A stretch of DNA of 32,407 nucleotides from CAZDAW01 sp964503685 (GTDB lineage: Bacteria; Chloroflexota; Anaerolineae; Anaerolineales; Anaerolineaceae), in contig CAZDAW010000034.1 in NCBI GenBank assembly GCA_964503685.1, positions 1-32,407 on the forward strand. The letters run 5' to 3'. Position 1 is the stretch's first letter; every line of letters starts with the position of its first letter. Positions 25,064 through 32,407 of the stretch are shown one piece after another. The translations under genes were made by a program, and so were the position numbers. The notes under the pieces are model-generated. The model saw only the letters and a program-made list of their open reading frames with translations. It searched no databases and was not told where the DNA came from.

Positions 25064-25077
25064 GTTAACTAGTTCAC
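25064..25077. promoter_or_regulatory. Candidate MarR operator
   Basis: GTTAACTAGTTCAC is a 14-bp palindrome with a single mismatched pair, centred on CTAG, 17-30 nt upstream of the marR start codon. Its size and position suit autorepression, but no exporter-side copy was found between 24385 and 24597. Confidence 0.45.
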
Positions 25078-25184
25078 TAAATTTTATCACAAGATCAACC
25101 AATTTTTATTAAAGCTTTATTAGATTTTCCAGGCGTCTTCTATCTGAAAAGATGAAGACTTTTCTACCACGTTAAAAAAACCTA

Positions 25185-25190
25185 TATAAT
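25185..25190 (+). promoter_or_regulatory. -10 element of the diguanylate cyclase gene
   Basis: A perfect TATAAT with a poor -35 (TTCTAC, 17 bp upstream), giving a leader of about 88 nt. A short stem CCTGT/ACAGG (25195-25199 and 25214-25218) lies at its beginning. Confidence 0.45.
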
Positions 25191-25284
25191 TGAACCTGTT
25201 AACCTGATTTGTCACAGGCAATACCTATCCAAGCAATCAAGCGCTGAATAATAATGGCCGATAACAGACAAGGATTATTACAGG

Positions 25285-26889
25285 ATGGTTAGCAGAATCG
25301 CTCGTTTTAAGGAGAAGCTATTTTTCATTCTCTTAGCTTTGGGCATTTTTATCAGCTTAATCTTTTGCGCAAGTTATCCTCTCAGACCAGTTGGGTTTGC
25401 CCTGAATCATTGGTGGATGGAAGAAAATGGCAGGCAGCAGGAAATAACACTGCCGATATTGAAGATCAATGAATCCCAATTGGCTGCTCTGACTCTGCGT
25501 ACCTCCTTCCCATACGTAGATGCCGATACACTGGTTATTCCCAGGCAAAGCGGAAATTTTATTGAAGTGAAGCTCAATGGCAGAGTTGTTTATCGCGTGG
25601 GTGATCTGAATGCCCCTACCGCCAATTTGTGGAATTATGTTCACCTGATCCGGTTGCCTGAACCGTTGAAAGAAGCGAATACGCTAGAAATTCGCACCAG
25701 CAGTATTTACATGGGTACGGGCTTTAGTGGAATACCCTTTCTGAGTCGTTATGCTAAAGCAGCTCAATGGGTGGATTATCTCAATTGGTTCTATAACGAC
25801 CTTTTATTGATGACCGCAGGAGCAGCATTTATTGTTGGTTTGATTCTCATTTTATTATCCTGTATTCGCCGGACGCCCTCGAACGCCGAGTTTTTTCTGG
25901 GGGTGGCTTTGATCTTTTGTGTCATTTATACATACGATTCGATTTTCCGTTTTACTTCGGGTGACCTTATTTCATTCCTATGGATCAAAAAGCTTTTGAT
26001 GAGCAGCGGTTATCTGGCCAGCCTGTTCTTTATTTTCGCGCTGGAAAAGTATTTCTGGAATCAACTTAAAATCAGCCGCTGGTTTGGCGGATTATCCGTT
26101 CTCGCCATTATCATTTTGATATCCGTTCCAGATTTATATCTGCTGGCAACGGTGGTTAATTATGCGAATGTGATTCTGGCGGTCAATTTACTGATTGCTG
26201 TGATTATTCTTTATCGAATGCCTCAGAGTAAACCCTGGTTGCTTTTTCCGGCTACGCTTATGAGTCTGTCAATTATTCAGATGGCGCTGGCTATCCCGTT
26301 GAAGATTTACTTGCCTTTGATTGTACCGTATGCCATATTGACCAATACGATTCTTTTTGGGGTCAATATGATTTTGGAATTTAACCAGTTGTTTCACGAA
26401 AATATGCATTTGCAGCGGACATCTAACCTGGATCCTCTTACTGGGGCAATGAACCGCCGGGTCATCAGGGATTTACAGGTAGGACTGCACGATTTTGTTG
26501 CCCTGATCGATCTGGACAATTTTAAGGATCTGAATGATCGCTATGGCCATGTGGTAGGCGATAAGGTTTTGGTTCAGTTTACCGGAGTAGTACGGGCTAA
26601 TTTACGCCAGAACGATATCGTTATCCGCTGGGGCGGAGACGAGTTTCTCCTTGTGCTGAATGTGATGACGAAAAATCAGGTCGGATATGAAGAAGTTGAG
26701 CGAATCCTTGAACGCATTCAGACGCAATATGCAAATACGAATCCAGAGATGAATCTGAGTTTTTCATACGGCATCGAAATTGTAGAAGACACGTTTGAAA
26801 AGTCGCTGGATCTGGCGGATAAACGGATGTATCAGATGAAGGAAAAGAAACTGCGTCAAATCAATAAAGCGCGGTTATCAGCCGTTTAG
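25285..26889 (+). CDS. Membrane diguanylate cyclase with extracytoplasmic sensor and 7-helix region
   Basis: A 534-residue signalling enzyme that makes cyclic di-GMP from two GTP. A first membrane helix (about 10-30) is followed by an extracytoplasmic beta-rich domain (about 40-160, with VEVKLNG-like strands and the NxxxVHLIRLP segment), then seven membrane helices (about 170-365), the 7TMR-DISM layout, and a cytoplasmic GGDEF domain (about 378-530). The active-site motif GGDEF is intact at 450-454, and the product-inhibition site RxxD (R441-D444) lies five residues before it, so the enzyme should be active and feedback-controlled. It is divergent from the MarR gene. The GTP loop LDPLTGAMNRR is also present. 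The sensed ligand is unknown. Confidence 0.93.
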   Translation: MVSRIARFKEKLFFILLALGIFISLIFCASYPLRPVGFALNHWWMEENGRQQEITLPILKINESQLAALTLRTSFPYVDADTLVIPRQSGNFIEVKLNGRVVYRVGDLNAPTANLWNYVHLIRLPEPLKEANTLEIRTSSIYMGTGFSGIPFLSRYAKAAQWVDYLNWFYNDLLLMTAGAAFIVGLILILLSCIRRTPSNAEFFLGVALIFCVIYTYDSIFRFTSGDLISFLWIKKLLMSSGYLASLFFIFALEKYFWNQLKISRWFGGLSVLAIIILISVPDLYLLATVVNYANVILAVNLLIAVIILYRMPQSKPWLLFPATLMSLSIIQMALAIPLKIYLPLIVPYAILTNTILFGVNMILEFNQLFHENMHLQRTSNLDPLTGAMNRRVIRDLQVGLHDFVALIDLDNFKDLNDRYGHVVGDKVLVQFTGVVRANLRQNDIVIRWGGDEFLLVLNVMTKNQVGYEEVERILERIQTQYANTNPEMNLSFSYGIEIVEDTFEKSLDLADKRMYQMKEKKLRQINKARLSAV

Positions 26890-26897
26890 CAGGAATG

Positions 26898-26953
26898 ACA
26901 GCCATCGTTTAGATGCCGATAATGCATTTAAGGCATTTCATCGCTGTTTTCTT
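26898..26953 (+). terminator. Possible terminator after the diguanylate cyclase gene
   Basis: ACAGC (26898-26902) pairs with GCTGT (26943-26947), enclosing an inner ATGCC/GGCAT stem, and is followed by TTTTCTT. The stem is interrupted, so confidence is limited. The convergent SDR gene ends at 26956. Confidence 0.45.
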
Positions 26954-26955
26954 AA

Positions 26956-27744
26956 TCATAAATAGCTCTTCTGTTTCTGACGCCAGCGATTGCCAATATA
27001 TTTTGCAACCAGCGGGAGGGGAAGGAGGGATCCTAAAAAGAGTAAAGCAAGGTTGACAAAGCCGGGTATATAAATTGCTTTGCCCTTCAAAGCGTATTCG
27101 ATGATGCGCTGTGCGGCAAATTGGGTATCCGTCGTGGTGATTTTACCCCAGAAGCCTTGCGCTTTCAGTTTGCGGATAGACTCGGCGTGTGTTGGAAGCC
27201 CGGCAGGACAGACGACCATGGCCGTTCCATAATCGCTGATTTCTTCCCGGATGGCAAGGGTGAAATCGATGAGAAAGCGTTTGGATGCTGCGTATGTTGC
27301 CTTATAGGGCATCGGAAAGAAGGCAGCCAGGCTGCTGATATTAACCAGCAGAAAACGGTGATCGGGATCGCGCAGTTTGAGGATGGCATGCGTCATATCC
27401 ACGGTCGCTTCGATTAGCAAATGAAGGAGATGTAGGATTTGTTCACGTGATTTATCCAGGAAGGCGCCTTCGTAATCCCTTCCGGCGACGTTAATCAACC
27501 CCCAAAAGCAATAGCTCCCTGATTGAAGGGCATTGATAAGACGGGTGCGCGATTCCTTCGACGTCAAATCGCAGGAGATATAATGGATATCAGTGCCATA
27601 CGTTTTGGCGATTGATTCGACAAAATCATTGCTATCATCGGCCTGATCGGTTAAAAATAGATCGTAGCCTCGTCTGGCGCATTCGTGAACCAGCGCGCTA
27701 CCCAGTCCTCCGGTTGCTCCGGTAATTAAAAGGCAGGATTTCAT
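26956..27744 (-). CDS. Short-chain dehydrogenase/reductase
   Basis: A 262-residue classical SDR. It has the NAD(P)-binding TGATGGLG (8-15), the NVAG variant of NNAG (85-88), catalytic Ser137 or 138 (VNISSLA), and Tyr151 with Lys155 (YAASK). Asp33 at the end of the second strand (LTDQAD) suggests NAD(H) rather than NADP(H). The C-terminal 35 residues (FVNLALLFLGSLLPLPLVAKYIG) are hydrophobic and end in a basic tail, so the enzyme may attach to the membrane. This form is common in lipid-acting SDRs such as the DltE/YqjQ-like group. The substrate is unknown. It is divergent from the next gene with an 84-bp spacer. Confidence 0.9.
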   Translation of the reverse strand: MKSCLLITGATGGLGSALVHECARRGYDLFLTDQADDSNDFVESIAKTYGTDIHYISCDLTSKESRTRLINALQSGSYCFWGLINVAGRDYEGAFLDKSREQILHLLHLLIEATVDMTHAILKLRDPDHRFLLVNISSLAAFFPMPYKATYAASKRFLIDFTLAIREEISDYGTAMVVCPAGLPTHAESIRKLKAQGFWGKITTTDTQFAAQRIIEYALKGKAIYIPGFVNLALLFLGSLLPLPLVAKYIGNRWRQKQKSYL

Positions 27745-27828
27745 GGGGCGGTTTCTCCAATCCCTGAGATTTTAACAGGTTATGCCATGTCAATGATATG
27801 ATTGTATCAAAGATAATCAAGGAGAAAA

Positions 27829-28302
27829 ATGTATCTCGGTTGGTTGATCACTTTAGCAGTATTAATACCCAATGCGTTCTACTTTTTCTTCGCTTCCAGG
27901 ATGCCGCCTCAACCGGCAGTGGCTGTAGAACAGAAATCTTTGTTTGATAAGGTAATAGAAGTGTTTGAACAAATTGGACGGATTGCGGTATTTTTAATCC
28001 CGTGTTTTTATCCGATCAATACAGAGAATTTTACCGGTAATATCGGTTTTATTGCTATGTTGATTGCCATCGGTTTTTATTATCTTGCCTGGGGAAGATA
28101 CTTTTCCCAGGGGCTAAAACGCATTTTGTTATTCAATCCGTTTTGGGGCATGCCGCTGCCGCTGGCCGTGAGTCCGGTTGTTTATTTTCTGGCGGCTGCA
28201 TTCGTCTTACATTCAGTTTATCTGATGGCGGCGGCGCTGGTTTTTGGCGTTTGCCATATTTATATCAGCAATCGGGAGTACCAGAAATTGAAAAGACATT
28301 GA
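27829..28302 (+). CDS. Small uncharacterised membrane protein
   Basis: A 157-residue protein with about five hydrophobic segments (roughly 3-23, 46-66, 72-90, 105-125 and 127-148) separated by short loops; the motif FYYLAWGRYF (about 82-91) and a Pro-rich FNPFWGMPLPLAVSPVVY loop are notable. The ATG is fixed by a CAAGGAG site. I do not recognise the family. A gene-free stretch of 515 bp follows. Confidence 0.7.
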   Translation: MYLGWLITLAVLIPNAFYFFFASRMPPQPAVAVEQKSLFDKVIEVFEQIGRIAVFLIPCFYPINTENFTGNIGFIAMLIAIGFYYLAWGRYFSQGLKRILLFNPFWGMPLPLAVSPVVYFLAAAFVLHSVYLMAAALVFGVCHIYISNREYQKLKRH

Positions 28303-28464
28303 GGTCCGATCTGTTTCCATGCAGAATGTGGTCGCAACCTGTTATTCCTTATTGATTCGAATAAATCGCGCCTGGTAATAATTTCAGATCCGAATGATAT
28401 GTGCGATAATGTAGATGAATTATCTTGGGCTTACCGGGAATTTTAGCGAAACATAATAAATTGA

Positions 28465-28493
28465 CGCCCTGTTAGAATCAAACTGACGGGGCG
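28465..28493 (+). terminator. Hairpin downstream of the small membrane protein gene
   Basis: An 11-bp stem with two G-U pairs (CGCCCTGTTAG against CTGACGGGGCG) and a 7-nt loop, followed by CGGTGTTTAGTTTTGG. The T tract is broken, so it is a weak intrinsic terminator at best. It lies 163 nt past the stop. Confidence 0.45.
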
Positions 28494-28618
28494 CGGTGTT
28501 TAGTTTTGGCTTGCGTTGTTGACTTATTTATGGTATTGTTGCCCGGACTTTTTGATAATCTTTTATTCTGGTTCCTTACCAACGTCAATTCGGAAGAACA
28601 CAGCAATCATAATTTTGT

Positions 28619-28744
28619 TGTCATTGCAAAGAAGCAACCCTACGGGATATGCTAAGCAACTGACATTGTACCCGAAGGGTAAGCAATCTTATTCAAATGA
28701 CAAGAGAGAGACTGCTTTGCCCTCGAGGAGAGCTTGCAGTAACA
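28619..28744. repeat. Decayed palindromic dispersed repeat (REP/MITE-like)
   Basis: One arm (TGACATTGTACCCGAAGGGT, then AAGCAATCTT, 28661-28690) and the other (GAGAGACTGCTTTGCCCTCG, then AGGAGAGCTTGCAGT, 28706-28740) are imperfect inverted copies around the loop TTCAAATGACAAGA. A second partial left arm, TGTCATTGCAAAGAAGC, starts at 28619. Together they resemble the TCATTGCGAG...GAAGCAATC palindromes scattered through many bacterial genomes. The short open frame across it is not a gene. In the gene-free stretch 28303-28817 this repeat and the hairpin at 28465 are the only structures I can support. Confidence 0.6.
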
Positions 28745-28817
28745 GAAACAAGTAGATTTTTCTAATTCCGAATTCACGTTTATTCTACTGGAAGGAAAAT
28801 GTTATAGGAGTTGATTT

Positions 28818-30254
28818 ATGCCTGGTTTTACCCCTGCCCGACGGTGGCAGCCGGCTTATTATCCATTTCATAAACCGCCGTTTCTTCACCGGGTTATGGC
28901 TGCTTTTGAACGAACAATTAAAGGGGCAGTGTTTGGCTGTCGGATGTGCGGCAATTGCCTTTTACAAGAGACGGCTTTCATCTGTCCGATGGAATGTCCA
29001 AAGGGGTTGCGCAATGGCCCGTGCGGGGGCTCAACGCCCGAGCATTGTTATGTGGATGAGACGCGCCCGTGCATCTGGTATAAAATCTATGAACGCGCTG
29101 AATGGATGGGCAGAACCGAGCGGTTGTTGGAAGTCCTTCCTCCCTTGGATTGGGAAAAAGTGGGCACCGATGCTTCTTATGATGTTTACAAGCAGTGGCG
29201 AAAATCTGGCGGGATCAAAGCGACGCTGCGCGTTTTAACCCGCTCACCCCAAGAGATTGCGCGAGCATGGGATCGGCTGTTTTACGAAATCCGCCAACCC
29301 GATTGGTGGCAGGGGGATGCTGAACCTCATCCTGCTCCGCAGCATAGCCCGGTTTCGAAACTGGAAGAAAAGCTGGCAGCGGGTCGGTTTGTCATCACTG
29401 CCGAGATCGCGCCGCCGCTGGCGGCATCGCCTGATGATGTGATCAAAAAGATTGAGCTGTTACGCGATCACATCGATGCGGCAAATTTCACCGATAACCC
29501 TTCGGCCACGCCACGCATGTCTTCGCTGGTGTGTTCAGCGTTGGCATTGCAGCATGGTCTGGAACCGGTAATGCAAATTGCCGCCCGTGACCGGACGCGG
29601 ATGGGCGTCCAGGCGGAAGTGTTAGGCGCAGCGGCATTGGGCATCCGCAATGTGTTATGTCTGACAGGTGATCACCCTCGTCTGGGTCCAGCTCCTCACG
29701 GTCGGATGGACATCTGGGATATTGATGCAATTCAAATGATCTGGATATTGCGAAGGATGCGGGATGAATGTCATTTCCTGGATAGCCGGGATATTAAATG
29801 CGGCCCTTCGATTTTCATCGGCGCTGCGGGTTCACCCAATTCATCGACAGAGCGTTTTCAGGCAGTTCGAGAAGAGAAGAAAGTCAACGCCGGCGCTCAG
29901 TTTTTTCAAACCAATCTGATCTACGATGTTGAACGGTTTGAGCGTTATCTTGCAGCGCTTGACCAGCGCGGCGTTCTTGACCGGGTTTACCTTCTGGCCG
30001 GAGTGGCGCCTATCCGCAGCGCCAAAGCAGCAGTTGCTATGAGCCAGGTGCCGGGAGTAAAAATGCCCCCGACGATTATTGAGCGGTTGGAAAAGAGCTG
30101 TGATCCAAAGGAAGAAGGTATTCAGATTGCTTTAGAGATCATGGATAAGATAAAAGATTTACCAGGCGTCAATGGCATTCACATTATGACTGTTGGCTGG
30201 GAATCGATCGTGCCGCGTCTGGTGTCCGATTCGGGTTTGCGCCGGCCAAATTAA
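28818..30254 (+). CDS. MetV-MetF fusion: methylenetetrahydrofolate reductase with N-terminal Cys-rich domain
   Basis: A 478-residue two-part enzyme that reduces methylene- to methyl-tetrahydrofolate, feeding methionine synthesis or the Wood-Ljungdahl methyl branch. The N-terminal MetV-type domain (MTHFR_C, about 35-110) has eight Cys at 41, 44, 47, 56, 60, 69, 77 and 85 in the pattern CxxCGxC, CPMECPKGLRNGPCGG, suited to an iron-sulfur or zinc site. The MetF TIM barrel spans about 165-465, with FVITAEIAPP at its first strand, the NFTDNPSATPRMS loop, MQIAARDRTR and LCLTGDHP around the FAD. In acetogens MetV and MetF are separate subunits; here they are one chain. The ATG has an AGGAG site 7 nt upstream. 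The cysteine-synthase-family gene follows after 19 nt. Confidence 0.9.
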   Translation: MPGFTPARRWQPAYYPFHKPPFLHRVMAAFERTIKGAVFGCRMCGNCLLQETAFICPMECPKGLRNGPCGGSTPEHCYVDETRPCIWYKIYERAEWMGRTERLLEVLPPLDWEKVGTDASYDVYKQWRKSGGIKATLRVLTRSPQEIARAWDRLFYEIRQPDWWQGDAEPHPAPQHSPVSKLEEKLAAGRFVITAEIAPPLAASPDDVIKKIELLRDHIDAANFTDNPSATPRMSSLVCSALALQHGLEPVMQIAARDRTRMGVQAEVLGAAALGIRNVLCLTGDHPRLGPAPHGRMDIWDIDAIQMIWILRRMRDECHFLDSRDIKCGPSIFIGAAGSPNSSTERFQAVREEKKVNAGAQFFQTNLIYDVERFERYLAALDQRGVLDRVYLLAGVAPIRSAKAAVAMSQVPGVKMPPTIIERLEKSCDPKEEGIQIALEIMDKIKDLPGVNGIHIMTVGWESIVPRLVSDSGLRRPN

Positions 30255-30273
30255 CAAAAAAGGAGAAAAGTCT

Positions 30274-31233
30274 ATGAATACGCTTCCCTCTGTTATCGAA
30301 GCTATTGGTAACACACCCTTGGTTGAGCTTTCGCGAATCACGAAGCATGAAGGCGTGGAGGGAAGAGTTCTTGCCAAACTGGAATATCTTAACCCTGGTT
30401 TTTCGAAGAAGGACCGGATTGCCCGGCAGATGATTGAAGACGCCGAAGCTGAGGGTTTATTAAAACCCGGCCAAACGGTGGTTGAATTGACCAGCGGCAA
30501 TACCGGGACGGGGTTAGCGATTGTCTGCGGGGTGAAGGGATACCATTTTGTGGCGGTTATGTCAAAAGGTAATTCTGTGGAAAGAGCGCGGATGATGCGC
30601 GCTTTAGGCGCCGAAGTGGTTCTGGTTGACCAGTTGCCCGAATCAAAACCTGGGCAGGTTTCAGGCGGTGATCTGGCGCGGGTGGAGGAAGAAACGCAGC
30701 GTATTACAGCCGAACGCGGCGCTTTCAGAGCAGATCAATTTCGTCTGAAGAGTAATTTTCAGGCGCATTATCAGCACACCGGGCCTGAGATTTTAGAGCA
30801 ATCTGGCGGTCAGATCGATGGTTTCTGTGATTTTGCTGGAACCGGTGGATCGTTTGCGGGTTGTGCGGCAGCGTTTAAAACGTATAATCCTGCAATTTGC
30901 TGTTATCTGGTCGAACCGGATACAGCGGCTGCGCTGGCCGGCAAGCCGGTCAGCAATCCTAATCATCCGATTCAAGGCGGCGGTTATTCGCTGACTGATC
31001 TGAAATTTCTTAACCGGAAACATATCGATGGTTATGTTCAGGTAAGTGGTAAAGAGGCAGTTGAAATGGCGCGCAAACTGGCAAAGATAGAGGGTGTGTT
31101 CGCGGGGTTTTCTTCTGGAGCTAATCTGGCCGCCGCTTTTCAATTGCTGCGTGGAGAATTGAAGGGAAAAACCATTGCAATATTACTCAATGATTCGGGA
31201 TTAAAATATCTCAGTACAGATTTGTGGCAGTGA
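30274..31233 (+). CDS. Cysteine-synthase-family PLP enzyme
   Basis: A fold-type II PLP enzyme of 319 residues, in the cysteine synthase / cystathionine beta-synthase group. The PLP lysine is Lys46 in NPGFSKKDR (the family usually reads NPGGSVKDR), the substrate loop TSGNTGTG is at 73-80, and the phosphate loop GTGGSFAG at 189-196. It should make or break a C-beta-S bond on serine, O-acetylserine or a related substrate; which one cannot be told. The ATG at 30274 is fixed by an AAAGGAG site; an open frame continues upstream into the end of the reductase gene but is not used. Its place 19 nt after the MetV-MetF gene ties one-carbon to sulfur amino acid metabolism. Confidence 0.9.
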   Translation: MNTLPSVIEAIGNTPLVELSRITKHEGVEGRVLAKLEYLNPGFSKKDRIARQMIEDAEAEGLLKPGQTVVELTSGNTGTGLAIVCGVKGYHFVAVMSKGNSVERARMMRALGAEVVLVDQLPESKPGQVSGGDLARVEEETQRITAERGAFRADQFRLKSNFQAHYQHTGPEILEQSGGQIDGFCDFAGTGGSFAGCAAAFKTYNPAICCYLVEPDTAAALAGKPVSNPNHPIQGGGYSLTDLKFLNRKHIDGYVQVSGKEAVEMARKLAKIEGVFAGFSSGANLAAAFQLLRGELKGKTIAILLNDSGLKYLSTDLWQ

Positions 31234-31264
31234 AATTAATTAAACCATTAAAGGTAATTAAACA

Positions 31265-32140
31265 GTGAATATAAAAACAAAATTCCTCCGCCTGGTCGTT
31301 GGAATTGCAATTGTAACGCTTATTCTGTTTGTTGCATTTTCATTGATTTCGTCGGCGATTCTGACCTGGGGAGCGACGCCCGAAGAAGCGGCGGGCGTTT
31401 GGCCGGGCGATGAAATCTTGTCTGAACCGAACTTGATGTGGACTCACGGGATCACGATTCGGGCGCCGCTAGCAGAGACCTGGCCATGGATTATTCAAAT
31501 AGGGGATACGCGGGGTGGTTTTTATAGCTACACATTCATTGAGAACCTAGTTGCCGGGAAAGACTTCTATCATAATGCGGATCGGATTGTGAATGAGTGG
31601 CAAAACCCAAAACAAGGTGAAACGATCATCGATGTTATGTTGGCGATAAAGGATTATCAACCTGATGCCTGGATGTTGGCGGAATCGACAGAGGCGCTGA
31701 ACAAAATAGGTTTGAGATGGACCTGGGGATGGAACCTTTCTGCTATTGATGCGCAAAGTACGCGCATGGTGATTCGAATGCGCATCCGGGGTGATGCGAT
31801 AACAAATCCCCTTGCTACTTTTTTTGTTAACGTCGGCGGCTTTGTGATGGAGCAAAACATGATGCAGGGCATCAAGCTGCGCGCTGAAGGACGTTCGGAG
31901 CCGCCCTGGATTGAAGTGATTGAGATTGTGATCTGGCTGGCAACTCTGCTGGCTGGCTTTACGGCGGCTGTCTTATTCATCACCCGCAAGGAATGGATTG
32001 TGCCTCTCATTGTTGGGATTGCGTCCGTCTTGCTGCTGATTCTGTTTACCTTTGTGCAGCCTTCGATCTGGCTGCGAATTATTCTGGTTTCAGGCCTGCT
32101 GGCCGCGTTATGGTGGGCTTTTAAAGGGCGCGGAAAGTGA
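31265..32140 (+). CDS. SRPBCC-like protein with membrane anchors
   Basis: A 291-residue protein starting at GTG (31265). An N-terminal membrane helix (about 10-34) precedes a soluble domain of about 40-200 with the start of a START/SRPBCC fold (ITIRAPLAETWPWIIQIG, RGGFYSYTFIENL and HNADRIV). Three C-terminal membrane helices follow (about 218-238, 243-262 and 266-285). SRPBCC domains hold hydrophobic ligands in a deep cavity, so a lipid or pigment-like ligand is plausible; no catalytic motif is seen. It lies 31 nt after the cysteine-synthase-family gene with only a weak ribosome site, so it may belong to that operon. Confidence 0.7.
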   Translation: MNIKTKFLRLVVGIAIVTLILFVAFSLISSAILTWGATPEEAAGVWPGDEILSEPNLMWTHGITIRAPLAETWPWIIQIGDTRGGFYSYTFIENLVAGKDFYHNADRIVNEWQNPKQGETIIDVMLAIKDYQPDAWMLAESTEALNKIGLRWTWGWNLSAIDAQSTRMVIRMRIRGDAITNPLATFFVNVGGFVMEQNMMQGIKLRAEGRSEPPWIEVIEIVIWLATLLAGFTAAVLFITRKEWIVPLIVGIASVLLLILFTFVQPSIWLRIILVSGLLAALWWAFKGRGK

Positions 32141-32231
32141 AGAAATGGCTTCATGGTATAATCTTTTTTTGCAATCGATCAGAGTATATTGAATTGATAA
32201 CAATAAACTCTGTGATGCAGTAAAGGTCTTT

Positions 32232-32407
32232 ATGGCAAGTTCAGCGCGATTATTATATACCCATCGAAAATTACTCTGGCGGGTGACGTTGAATGATATC
32301 TGGCAACGTTATGCCGGTTCTATATTGGGATTCGGCTGGGCGATCGTATCGCCTATGATCTTGCTTGCTTTCTATGCGGCTATTTATCTGGTGGTCTTTC
32401 GGGTGAG
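32232..32407 (+). CDS. ABC-2 polysaccharide-export permease (5' part only)
   Basis: The first 58 codons of a gene cut by the window edge. The translation begins MASSARLLYTHRKLLWRV and continues NDIWQRYAGSILGFGWAIVSP, then a membrane helix. The motif R-Y-x-G-S-x-L-G-x-x-W near the first helix is characteristic of Wzm/TagG/RfbA-type permeases that export O-antigen, teichoic acid or other surface glycans with a Wzt/TagH ATPase. That partner gene would be expected just downstream, outside the window. The ATG at 32232 has an AAAGG site upstream. Confidence 0.85.
   Translation, partial: MASSARLLYTHRKLLWRVTLNDIWQRYAGSILGFGWAIVSPMILLAFYAAIYLVVFRV

Noticed and set aside
25195..25284. Possible c-di-GMP-I riboswitch in the leader of the diguanylate cyclase (a CACAGGCAATACC stretch resembles its conserved core)
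   Set aside because: The GNRA loop and the second conserved helix are missing, and the leader is too short for the full aptamer.
28516..28755. A 79-codon plus-strand open frame before the MetV-MetF gene
   Set aside because: It crosses the palindromic repeat, has no ribosome site, and its composition is unlike a real protein.
1..32407. CRISPR arrays, toxin-antitoxin pairs, transposases, prophage or restriction systems
   Set aside because: None seen; the lone HNH protein at 1878-2345 has no methylase, terminase or mobile-element neighbour.

Overview
This 32.4 kb window looks like an ordinary chromosomal segment of an anaerobic, probably monoderm bacterium. The best guess is the phylum Chloroflexota, class Anaerolineae. 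The clues are proteins whose membrane anchor or lipobox is followed by a Pro/Thr-rich linker, a HrcA/CIRCE-controlled groESL, a T-box threonyl-tRNA synthetase, a recX-rny pair, a fused MetV-MetF reductase, and a mid-range GC content that varies from block to block. The assignment is an inference from style and gene content, because no taxonomic marker such as rRNA is present. I see no phage, transposase, CRISPR array or classical defence island.

Layout. 1-2.4 kb (minus): a polytopic membrane protein and a small HNH-nuclease-like protein with its own terminator. 2.5-4.75 kb (plus): a tRNA-Val(GAC) gene with a near-consensus promoter, followed about 12 nt later by a threonine T-box leader and thrS, so all three appear to share one transcript. 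4.85-8.75 kb (plus): CIRCE-groES-groEL with a strong terminator, then a parvulin-type lipoprotein that may be translated from a leaderless mRNA and a membrane-anchored protein with a Pro/Thr-rich stalk. 8.78-11.43 kb (minus): a tightly coupled operon of a class V aminotransferase (cysteine-desulfurase-like, no recognisable catalytic Cys), a macro-domain protein and a SpoU RNA methyltransferase.

11.43-12.08 kb is a 646-bp gene-free, AT-rich, hairpin-rich region. It ends in a terminator-like hairpin only 18 nt before recX, which is translationally coupled to rny (RNase Y). 14.3-18.0 kb (minus) is a GC-rich four-gene cluster: M24 peptidase, alpha/beta hydrolase, MFS transporter and metallo-beta-lactamase-fold hydrolase. 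The terminator of rny lies inside the last of these genes. 18.2-20.6 kb (plus): two membrane proteins of unknown function flank an Fpg/Nei-fold protein that lacks the catalytic Pro2. 20.66-25.05 kb (minus): a MarR-type regulator and a heterodimeric ABC exporter with one degenerate ATP site. 25.3-26.9 kb (plus): a membrane diguanylate cyclase. 26.9-28.3 kb: an SDR oxidoreductase and a small membrane protein, divergent. 28.3-28.8 kb: a gene-free stretch carrying a decayed palindromic dispersed repeat. 28.8-31.2 kb (plus): a MetV-MetF fusion reductase and a cysteine-synthase-family enzyme, linking one-carbon and sulfur amino acid metabolism. 31.3-32.4 kb: an SRPBCC-like membrane protein and the start of a polysaccharide-export ABC permease cut by the window edge.

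No single spectacular new system stands out. The most interesting items are the tRNA-Val/T-box/thrS transcript, the putative long structured leader or RNA ahead of recX-rny, the Fpg-fold protein with substituted catalytic residues, the macro-domain operon, the MetV-MetF fusion and the dispersed palindrome.
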